Shown here piece by piece: positions 1 to 5,078 of a stretch of DNA of 5,931 nucleotides; the first letter of the stretch is position 1; every line of letters starts with the position of its first letter. A program made the position numbers and the translations under genes. Origin of the DNA: Firmicutes bacterium UBA6648 (GTDB taxonomy: Bacteria > Bacillota > Clostridia > Peptostreptococcales > Anaerovoracaceae); contig DKLE01000185.1 in NCBI GenBank assembly GCA_002455605.1, positions 1-5,931 on the forward strand. The letters are read 5' to 3'. Under the pieces are notes generated by a model. It saw nothing but the letters and a program-made list of their open reading frames with translations. It made no database searches and was not told the DNA's origin.

Positions 1-515
1 ATCTGAATAAGGTTCTCCGGATATCCCTGTTTTTCCAGCTCAGCATTAATCAGTTCCACCGTTTTAGTGGAGCATTTTATTGCCTTATGATGGGGCGTTA
101 TGATAATTGCATTTCCGCATTTCAAGGCAAACATGGCATTGCTCATAGGAGTTACAATCGGATTCGTACAAGGAGTAATCGCCGCTACAACACCTACCGG
201 TTTGGCGATTTTTGTAATGCCTGTTACCTCATCTCTTTCGATGATTCCCCTGGATTTTTTACCTCTCAGGCTATTCCAAATAATTCTTGCTTTATTTTTA
301 TTTTTTGCAACTTTGTCTGCATAATTTCCCATGCCGGTTTCTTCAACCGCCATTTCGGCAAGCATCTCCGCATTATCTATAACCACCTTGGCCAAGATTT
401 TCACCGCATTATCCACTTGTTCCTGACTGAACTTTTCAAATTGAGTCTGGGCTTTTCTTGCTCTTTGAATATATTCAGCAATATACGCCTTACTTGGATC
501 TACTGTCTGTGTCAT
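1..515 (-). CDS. CoA-acylating-type aldehyde dehydrogenase, N-terminal part (runs off window)
   Basis: The minus-strand reading frame opens with ATG at 515-513 and stays open to base 1, giving 171 residues (MTQTVDPSKAYIAEYIQRAR...) of what is normally a protein of about 450-500 residues. A GGGGAGGA ribosome binding site (523-530) lies 7 nt upstream, which fixes the start. Visible motifs are EETGMG (59-64), PVGVVAAITPCTNP (106-119) and NAIIITPHHKA (135-145). These match the NAD(P)-binding half of the acylating aldehyde dehydrogenases (AdhE N-terminal domain, EutE/PduP, sulfoacetaldehyde dehydrogenase SauS). Such enzymes interconvert an aldehyde and its acyl-CoA with NAD(P)H. The catalytic cysteine, expected near residue 250-280, lies outside the window, so activity and substrate cannot be judged. 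The AITPCTNP and TPMSNAMFALK segments seem to me closer to the SauS/EutE side than to bifunctional AdhE, but this is inference. The gene stands downstream of the argH terminator and so has its own transcript. Confidence 0.9.
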   Translation of the reverse strand, partial: MTQTVDPSKAYIAEYIQRARKAQTQFEKFSQEQVDNAVKILAKVVIDNAEMLAEMAVEETGMGNYADKVAKNKNKARIIWNSLRGKKSRGIIERDEVTGITKIAKPVGVVAAITPCTNPIVTPMSNAMFALKCGNAIIITPHHKAIKCSTKTVELINAELEKQGYPENLIQ

Positions 516-557
516 TTTAAAATCCTCCCCTAATCAAAGCTATGCTCGTTTTTCTTC

Positions 558-566
558 ATTCTATCA
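558..566 (-). promoter_or_regulatory. Candidate extended -10 promoter for the aldehyde dehydrogenase gene
   Basis: On the minus strand TGATAGAAT (TG at 566-565, hexamer TAGAAT at 563-558) resembles an extended -10 element about 45 nt before the start codon. No good -35 hexamer lies 17 nt upstream. The location between the argH terminator and the gene's ribosome binding site is right, but the sequence match alone is weak in DNA this AT-rich. Confidence 0.35.
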
Positions 567-655
567 CTTATCTATGAAAGTTCCTAGTCTTTTTTAAGAA
601 AATAAAAAATCTCTCAAACCGTTGCTATTTCTATTTATCATGGCAAAGCGTTAGT

Positions 656-692
656 AAAAAAATGACCTAAAGCATGCTGCTTCAGGTCATTT
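656..692 (-). terminator. Intrinsic terminator downstream of argH
   Basis: On the minus strand AAATGACCTGAAGCA and TGCTTTAGGTCATTT form a 15-bp stem with a 3-nt loop (660-692), followed by a run of seven T. The single imperfect position is a G-U wobble when read as minus-strand RNA but an A-C mismatch on the plus strand. The T run also exists only on the minus side. The terminator is therefore directional and ends the argH transcript, separating it from the aldehyde dehydrogenase gene. Confidence 0.9.
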
Positions 693-760
693 ATCTCATC
701 TCTGAATTTATTATATTATCTATATATTTTGATACCGATTTCCATCGATAAAGCGATATA

Positions 761-862
761 TTATTTAAGCAAAATAGTCTTTTTTCTCTTTTGATTTCTC
801 TTTCTAGGCTTAAGAGCTAGTACATAGTTGCTGTCATATATCCCTTCATTTTCTGAAAACAT
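761..862 (-). CDS. Possible 33-residue basic small protein abutting argH
   Basis: The ATG at 862-860 follows the argH TAG stop with no intervening base (TAGATG). The frame runs 33 codons to a TAA at 763-761, encoding MFSENEGIYDSNYVLALKPR and then 13 further residues. The N-terminal half is mixed and acidic; the C-terminal part is strongly basic (KPRKRNQKRKK, 18-28) and ends TILLK. No membrane segment or signal peptide is apparent. The nearest ribosome-binding-like sequence is GGAAAA, about 10 nt upstream inside argH, which is weak, so translation would depend mainly on coupling to argH termination. The frame lies within the argH transcript, before the terminator at 656-692. I do not recognise the protein. 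It may be a chance frame; evidence is position and coding-like composition only. Confidence 0.4.
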   Translation of the reverse strand: MFSENEGIYDSNYVLALKPRKRNQKRKKTILLK

Positions 863-2251
863 CTATCTGTTTTCCAGTTCTGTAATCCAAGCTTCACCTG
901 CTTTAATTTGTCTGTGAACTTCTGTTGGTGCTGTTCCGCCAAAGGAGACCCTGGCATTAACACAGCCTTCTATACTTAAATCAGGCAGCTTTTCCAATGA
1001 CAGCCAGTCATCGATTTGCTCTAAATCCTCTTTTGATAAATCAATAAAATCCTTATTATGATTTTCACAGAATTTTACCATTTTACCTACTATTTCGTGA
1101 GCTTCCCGAAAAGGCATGTCTTGCTTCACAAAATGCTCTGCAATGTCCGTGGCATTTAAGAAGCCGGTATGAAGATGTTTTTCAATCATGTCCAATCTGA
1201 ATTCCGTTTTTTCAATCATTTTTGCAAAGATTCTTAAGGAGGCCTTCCAAGTATCAATAGCATCAAATAATCCTTCTTTATCTTCTTGGAAATCTTTATT
1301 GTATGCAAGGGGAGTTCCCTTCATTACTGTGAGAATCTGCATTAAATGACCATATACACGGCCCACCTTTCCTCTTAAAAGTTCTGCCATATCCGGGTTC
1401 TTTTTCTGAGGCATAATACTGCTTCCTGTACAAAAACTGTCATCGATGGCGATGTAACTGAATTCCTGTGAATTCCACCATACAAATTCTTCCGCAAAAC
1501 GGCTGATATGCATCATGGAGATAGACGCATCGCTCAAGAATTCAATCACATAGTCTCTGTCACTGACACTGTCCATGGCATTTTCCGTAGGAGCAGAAAA
1601 TCCCAGCATTTCAGCAGTGAAATGTCTGTCGGTAGGTAATGTAGTACCTGCTAAGGCACAGGCTCCCAGAGGGCAATAGTTCATTCGTTCATAAGTGTCC
1701 TGTAATCGCTGAATGTCTCTTTTGAACATTTGAAAATAGGCCATCAGATGAAAGCCTATTGTCACAGGCTGAGCGTGCTGTATGTGTGTGAAGCCTATCA
1801 TTATACTGGCTGCATATTTTTCCGCTTTTTCCAAAAGAACCTTTTCCATATAGATTAAGTTCTCCCTTATCTCTTTTATTTGCTCTTTTAAATACATTCT
1901 CGTATCTACCGCCACCTGGTCATTTCTGCTTCTTGCCGTATGAAGCTTTTTTCCCACATCTCCAAGAGCTTCTATCAAAGCACCTTCTACAGCCATGTGA
2001 ATGTCTTCCTGCTTAACAGTAAATTCAAATTCACCTGAATCAATTTTTTCTTTTATTTTTTTTAATCCTTCAATTATTTGATCCTTTTCTGCTTCTGCAA
2101 CAATTTCCTGTTTGGCAAGCATCGTCACATGAGCAATGCTCCCCTCTATATCACAAGCATATAATCTCTTATCAACACCAATGGAAGCGTTAAATTTCTC
2201 AACGATTTCATCCATACCCTTTTCAAATCTACCACTCCATAAATTAGCCAT
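863..2251 (-). CDS. argH: Argininosuccinate lyase
   Basis: This 462-residue cytoplasmic enzyme cleaves argininosuccinate to arginine and fumarate, the last step of arginine synthesis. The length is normal for the family and the protein is collinear with it from MANLWSGRFEKGMD onward. It belongs to the aspartase/fumarase superfamily. The three conserved regions are present: LHTARSRNDQ (103-112), THIQHAQP (155-162, with the catalytic Thr-His pair at 155-156) and the signature GSSIMPQKKNPD (276-287), whose serines include the catalytic base on the mobile loop. The C-terminal VSFGGTAPTEV segment is also typical. THIQHAQP replaces the more common THLQRAQP, a mild variation. The start is fixed by AAGGAG (2260-2265) 8 nt upstream. 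It is preceded by its own promoter and followed by a possible small ORF and a strong terminator. No argG or other arginine gene adjoins it in the window, and I see no clear ArgR operator. Confidence 0.98.
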   Translation of the reverse strand: MANLWSGRFEKGMDEIVEKFNASIGVDKRLYACDIEGSIAHVTMLAKQEIVAEAEKDQIIEGLKKIKEKIDSGEFEFTVKQEDIHMAVEGALIEALGDVGKKLHTARSRNDQVAVDTRMYLKEQIKEIRENLIYMEKVLLEKAEKYAASIMIGFTHIQHAQPVTIGFHLMAYFQMFKRDIQRLQDTYERMNYCPLGACALAGTTLPTDRHFTAEMLGFSAPTENAMDSVSDRDYVIEFLSDASISMMHISRFAEEFVWWNSQEFSYIAIDDSFCTGSSIMPQKKNPDMAELLRGKVGRVYGHLMQILTVMKGTPLAYNKDFQEDKEGLFDAIDTWKASLRIFAKMIEKTEFRLDMIEKHLHTGFLNATDIAEHFVKQDMPFREAHEIVGKMVKFCENHNKDFIDLSKEDLEQIDDWLSLEKLPDLSIEGCVNARVSFGGTAPTEVHRQIKAGEAWITELENR

Positions 2252-2282
2252 AGAAAATTCTCCTTAATTGTTTTATATAATT

Positions 2283-2311
2283 ATTATCCTTAAGTTTAAC
2301 ATATTAGACAA
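2283..2311 (-). promoter_or_regulatory. Sigma-A-type promoter of argH
   Basis: On the minus strand TTGTCT (2311-2306) and GATAAT (2288-2283) are separated by exactly 17 nt, close to the vegetative consensus. Transcription would start near 2276, giving a leader of about 25 nt that contains the AAGGAG ribosome binding site. That leader is too short for a riboswitch or T-box. Confidence 0.7.
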
Positions 2312-2327
2312 ACCAATACCACATTTT

Positions 2328-2343
2328 TGTGCAGCCGCACAAT
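2328..2343. repeat. Short GC-rich hairpin between the 83-residue ORF and argH
   Basis: TTGTGC-AGCC-GCACAA forms a 6-bp stem with a 4-nt loop, conspicuous in AT-rich intergenic DNA. On the plus strand it is followed by TTTTT, so it looks like a weak terminator facing the other way, though no plus-strand gene leads into it. Its core GCAGCCGC (2331-2338) is exactly complementary to GCGGCTGC (2376-2383) in the neighbouring terminator. It lies just upstream of the argH -35 element. Function is not evident. Confidence 0.45.
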
Positions 2344-2369
2344 TTTTGTATCAACTTTGTTGTTTAATG

Positions 2370-2397
2370 AAAAACGCGGCTGCTATTTAGAAGCCGC
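2370..2397 (-). terminator. Intrinsic terminator overlapping the end of the 83-residue ORF
   Basis: Read on the minus strand, GCGGCT (2397-2392) pairs with AGCCGC (2381-2376) around a 10-nt loop that can close by one further C-G pair, followed by GTTTTT. The 5' arm is coding: it covers the alanine codons near the C-terminus, and the TAG stop sits in the loop. It separates the upstream transcription unit from argH. Confidence 0.7.
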
Positions 2398-2634
2398 CAC
2401 GTCGTGAAATATCTCTTTAAAACTTAGTTTTTTATTTATATCTTCTTTTGTCTCATTTCCGTTCTTTTGCTTATGCTTGGGCTTTAACTCCTGCTCATGA
2501 TACTGCTGTGTCCTAAGCTTCTGCAATCTTTCATTGCCTTCCAAGGCTATTTCTTCCGCATTCTTATCAAACTCCGCTTTGCTGTAATCGTCCCCTTCAG
2601 GCAAAAATAAGTTGTTTCCAAAATTAATATACAT
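2383..2634 (-). CDS. Hypothetical charged 83-residue protein
   Basis: I do not recognise this protein. It begins MYINFGNNLFLPEGDDYSKA, continues with a charged, probably helical stretch (about 16-50, rich in E, K, Q and R), then a lysine/asparagine-rich low-complexity segment (51-70), and ends KLSFKEIFHDVAASK. There is no hydrophobic segment long enough for a membrane span and no cysteine, so it is probably cytoplasmic and partly disordered. The ATG at 2634-2632 has GGGAG 9 nt upstream (2644-2648), a believable ribosome binding site, and a terminator covers its 3' end; together these argue for a real gene. It follows the NimA-like gene after 104 nt with no obvious terminator between, so it may be transcribed by read-through or from its own weak promoter. 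Confidence 0.7.
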   Translation of the reverse strand: MYINFGNNLFLPEGDDYSKAEFDKNAEEIALEGNERLQKLRTQQYHEQELKPKHKQKNGNETKEDINKKLSFKEIFHDVAASK

Positions 2635-2660
2635 CTCTCTCTTCTCCCATTTATATATTA

Positions 2661-2690
2661 ATTATATCGGAAACTTTCTTGATTTCTTAA
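2661..2690 (-). promoter_or_regulatory. Candidate promoter for the 83-residue ORF
   Basis: On the minus strand a perfect TATAAT (2666-2661) lies 18 nt after TTAAGA (2690-2685), a poor -35 hexamer. The position, about 27 nt before the start codon, is suitable. The -10 match is strong but can occur by chance in AT-rich DNA. Confidence 0.4.
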
Positions 2691-2738
2691 GTTTTTTCTG
2701 ATATTCTCCATTCCTTAGAAACTTCCCTTCTGATAACT

Positions 2739-3203
2739 TTACTTTTTTCCTTTTGCAGTCATATGTTCCACATCCATGCAATACACTCTGGCCTCGTGAC
2801 CTGCTGCCATAACATATTTTTTGCCGCTTTCTAAAAATTCATTAGAAAATTTTTCTAATATCATCATAAACACTTTCTTTTTTTCTTCCCCAGCTACTTC
2901 TTTTATTTTGCCAAAAGCTATTACACTTCTATATTTTGTATTAAATTCATCGGGCAGCAGCTCTACATCAACAATTGCGCAAAAGGAAGCCTTATCACTG
3001 TAGCCGAGATTATCAGCCTTATGTCCTTCCACAGCACCATGAAAATAGATTTTTCTGTCTTCATAAAGAAAATTCACCGGAACCCCATAGGGATATCCGT
3101 CTTCACCGATAGTAGACAATACTCCATATTCTGCTTTATCTAATACCTCAAGCATTTCTTCATTATCCAGTTTCTTGTTTTCCGCTCTTATTTCTCTAAA
3201 CAT
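2739..3203 (-). CDS. NimA-like pyridoxamine 5'-phosphate oxidase family flavoprotein
   Basis: This 154-residue protein has the size and sequence pattern of the FMN-binding split-barrel family related to NimA, the 5-nitroimidazole reductase. Recognisable segments are MFREIRAENKKL at the start, GVLSTIGEDGYPYGVPVNFLYEDRKIYFHGAVEGHKADNL (27-66, in two strands with conserved His55 and His61), YRSVIAFGKIKEV (91-103) and the terminal VEHMTAKGKK. NimA-type proteins are thought to reduce nitroaromatic compounds, but most members, including this one, have no established substrate. Classical PdxH activity is unlikely given the shorter, diverged sequence. The start is fixed by GAGGAGG (3209-3215), 5 nt upstream. 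The gene begins only 23 nt after the pyrophosphatase stop codon with no promoter or terminator between, so the two are probably co-transcribed. Confidence 0.88.
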   Translation of the reverse strand: MFREIRAENKKLDNEEMLEVLDKAEYGVLSTIGEDGYPYGVPVNFLYEDRKIYFHGAVEGHKADNLGYSDKASFCAIVDVELLPDEFNTKYRSVIAFGKIKEVAGEEKKKVFMMILEKFSNEFLESGKKYVMAAGHEARVYCMDVEHMTAKGKK

Positions 3204-3226
3204 AAGCGCCTCCTCATTATTAATCC

Positions 3227-4864
3227 TTATTCTTGCATGGCATTAATTAATTTTGGAATCAGTTGTTTTTTTCTGGAAACTATATTTTTCATCACAATAG
3301 AAGATTCTTCTGCCTTTTCTCCAAAAGCCTGTTCCACTATGGCTTTGGCATTTTCACCCACAAACAGCAATTCAGTAGATTCTCGAATCACATCTGTCAA
3401 CATAAAAAACATCATATCGGTGCTTGAATTTCGACACGCAGTCTCCATAAAAGGCAGTATTTTCGATTTTAGTACAGCTAATTCTTCCCCATCCAGAGAA
3501 GTGATCTGTCCTGCTCCGAACTTTATTCCGTTGCTTGTAAATTTTTTATAATCCTGATAAAAAATTTCTTCTGTGGATTTATCCTGTAAGGAGCTCCCTG
3601 CTCTGAACATTTTCTCCGCATGATCATCCATATTGATCTCCGCAATGGCTGCCAAACTTTCCGCTGCCATCTTATCTAATGCAGTACAAGTGGGTGAGCG
3701 GAACATCAGCGTATCGGATAATATAGCTGAGCACAACAATCCCGCTATTTTCTTGTCTACCTCGACTCCAAGCTCCGTATACAACTGATAAATTATAGTC
3801 GCCGTACATCCTAAAGGCTGATTTCTGAAATAAACAGGCGCTAATGTCTCTAGATTACCCAGCCTATGATGATCAATAATCTCTATGATCTCAGCCTCTT
3901 CAATACCGTCTACTGCTTGGGATTTCTCATTATGATCCACCAGAATGATTTTCTTTCGGTTCATATTTATTAAAGACCTTCGAGACAGCATTCCACAATA
4001 ATTTCCTGATTTGTCCAAAACCGGAAAATCTCTGTGTCTGATTTTAGCAACTGTCTCCTTCATATCGCTTATATAATCATCTTCCATAAAGCTGACTATA
4101 TTTTCCTTGCGCATGAAATACCGAATAGGCGTGCTCTGATTAATCATTCTAGCCGCCATATAAGTCTCATAAGGTGTACTGATGATTCTACAATTGTTTT
4201 GCATTGCTAATTTCTTTATTGTCTTGGATACCGGAGCACCCATGCATACTACGATACAGCCTGCATTCATCTCAATTGCACAGAGGTGTGATTCAAAACG
4301 GTTCCCTGTGATTAGTATGTCCCCTTTTTCAATATAATCTTCCATTAAATCCGGGTTCGCTGCACCTATAAGAATTTTACCGTCTTCAACATACCCATCC
4401 TCGTCTCCCACGACCATGGTCCCTTCAAGAGTATCTAAAATATTTCGGTATGGTGTTTTTGACAGAGCCAAAATTCTTGTTTCGTAAATATCCATATTAG
4501 CTGTAGCAATATCATTAACTGAAATAATTCCTTCCAGTTTTCCGTCTAAAGTAACCGGCAGTGTAGAATTGGAAGTATCCTTCATCATCTTCCATGCTTT
4601 TTTCAGGGAAATGCCGCTTTTGATTCCATCAATTTTTTTAATGGCAACATCTCTTATCTGTGTTCCTACATCGGAAATCAGCTCTGGTGCTTCTACTCCG
4701 AATCTGTCCAATACATATTTTGTCTCATTATTGACTTGTCCTGCACGTCTGGCTTCATAGCGATTATCTGTAATCTGATTTTTTAAATGGGCATATGCAA
4801 TAGCCGAGCAAATAGAATCTGTGTCGGGATTTTTATGTCCTATAACGTAAGTCGGTTTGTCCAA
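3227..4864 (-). CDS. ppaC: Regulated manganese-dependent inorganic pyrophosphatase (CBS-DRTGG family II)
   Basis: This enzyme hydrolyses pyrophosphate to two phosphates in the cytoplasm, pulling biosynthetic reactions forward. With the TTG start at 4864-4862 it has 545 residues. Order: N-terminal DHH domain beginning with GHKNPDTDS (9-17; metal ligands His10, Asp14, Asp16); first CBS repeat (about 70-125); DRTGG domain (about 136-240); second CBS repeat (about 250-305); rest of the DHH domain with VDHNE (309-313), IIDHHR (329-334) and SDTLMF (383-388); and a DHHA2 domain with the substrate-binding SRKKQ (530-534). In characterised clostridial relatives the CBS/DRTGG insert binds adenine nucleotides (AMP/ADP inhibit, diadenosine polyphosphates activate); the same control is inferred here. 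An in-frame ATG at 4906 would add 14 residues, but it lacks a ribosome binding site and lies about 5 nt from the predicted transcription start. The TTG has AGGGGG 10 nt upstream and gives the usual short N-terminus. It is followed closely by the NimA-like gene. Confidence 0.95.
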   Translation of the reverse strand: MDKPTYVIGHKNPDTDSICSAIAYAHLKNQITDNRYEARRAGQVNNETKYVLDRFGVEAPELISDVGTQIRDVAIKKIDGIKSGISLKKAWKMMKDTSNSTLPVTLDGKLEGIISVNDIATANMDIYETRILALSKTPYRNILDTLEGTMVVGDEDGYVEDGKILIGAANPDLMEDYIEKGDILITGNRFESHLCAIEMNAGCIVVCMGAPVSKTIKKLAMQNNCRIISTPYETYMAARMINQSTPIRYFMRKENIVSFMEDDYISDMKETVAKIRHRDFPVLDKSGNYCGMLSRRSLINMNRKKIILVDHNEKSQAVDGIEEAEIIEIIDHHRLGNLETLAPVYFRNQPLGCTATIIYQLYTELGVEVDKKIAGLLCSAILSDTLMFRSPTCTALDKMAAESLAAIAEINMDDHAEKMFRAGSSLQDKSTEEIFYQDYKKFTSNGIKFGAGQITSLDGEELAVLKSKILPFMETACRNSSTDMMFFMLTDVIRESTELLFVGENAKAIVEQAFGEKAEESSIVMKNIVSRKKQLIPKLINAMQE

Positions 4865-4874
4865 TTCTTTTATT

Positions 4875-4880
4875 CCCCCT
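4875..4880 (-). promoter_or_regulatory. Ribosome binding site that selects the TTG start of the pyrophosphatase
   Basis: AAAAAAGGGGG on the minus strand, with the purine core AGGGGG at 4880-4875, lies 10 nt before the TTG codon at 4864-4862. Nothing comparable precedes the ATG at 4906, whose upstream sequence is AT-rich. Confidence 0.7.
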
Positions 4881-4918
4881 TTTTTGTAGCTTTTAGCTCT
4901 ATACATATATTAAAAATC

Positions 4919-4948
4919 AGTATAGCAATTTTGTACATTTATCGTCAA
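4919..4948 (-). promoter_or_regulatory. Proximal promoter of the pyrophosphatase operon
   Basis: TTGACG (4948-4943) and TATACT (4924-4919) on the minus strand are 18 nt apart, a good vegetative promoter. The predicted start of transcription is near 4911, about 48 nt before the TTG codon but only about 5 nt before the upstream ATG. Confidence 0.65.
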
Positions 4949-4987
4949 CCTTTATTTTAGCTTTATCTATTCCTTTCCCATCTATTC

Positions 4988-5016
4988 AAAATAAATTAAC
5001 GCTAAAGAGTTGTCAA
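4988..5016 (-). promoter_or_regulatory. Distal promoter candidate of the pyrophosphatase operon
   Basis: A perfect TTGACA (5016-5011) is followed after 17 nt by TATTTT (4993-4988). It sits directly after the terminator of the preceding gene and about 70 nt upstream of the proximal promoter. The -10 hexamer is imperfect, so activity is less certain. The -35 overlaps a small CAATTG palindrome. Confidence 0.5.
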
Positions 5017-5025
5017 TTGTCTATA

Positions 5026-5057
5026 CAAAAGAGCACTTCCTCAGCGAAGTGCTCTTA
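5026..5057 (-). terminator. Intrinsic terminator of the FAD oxidoreductase gene
   Basis: On the minus strand AAGAGCACTTC and GAAGTGCTCTT form a perfect 11-bp stem with a 6-nt loop (5029-5056). The T tract is short (four T, two of them within the stem, then G), so some read-through into the pyrophosphatase operon is possible. It lies 22 nt after the stop codon. Confidence 0.8.
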
Positions 5058-5078
5058 AATAAATCAAACAGTCTATCG

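Noticed and set aside
87..533. Plus-strand open frames (87-533 and 100-324)
   Set aside because: They lie opposite the aldehyde dehydrogenase, whose minus-strand frame matches a known family and has a strong ribosome binding site. The plus frames give no recognisable protein.
640..660. Possible CcpA cre-like site (GCAAAGCGTTAGTA)
   Set aside because: It has about three mismatches to the cre consensus at important positions and lacks the dyad symmetry.
693..760. Short alternating ATCG/CGAT pairings after the small ORF
   Set aside because: The stems are only 4 bp and mutually exclusive, as expected by chance in this composition. No RNA gene is supported.
2252..2400. T-box or arginine riboswitch-like leader for argH
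   Set aside because: There is no T-box sequence or specifier loop. The best promoter leaves a leader of only about 25 nt, and the hairpins lie upstream of that promoter.
2821..3551. Plus-strand frames at 2821-3003 and 3237-3551
   Set aside because: They are antisense to the NimA-like and pyrophosphatase genes, and their hydrophobic or serine-rich translations are typical shadows of AT-rich coding DNA.
4569..4760. Plus-strand frame opposite the pyrophosphatase
   Set aside because: It is antisense to the conserved CBS/DHH coding sequence, with no ribosome binding site or family match.
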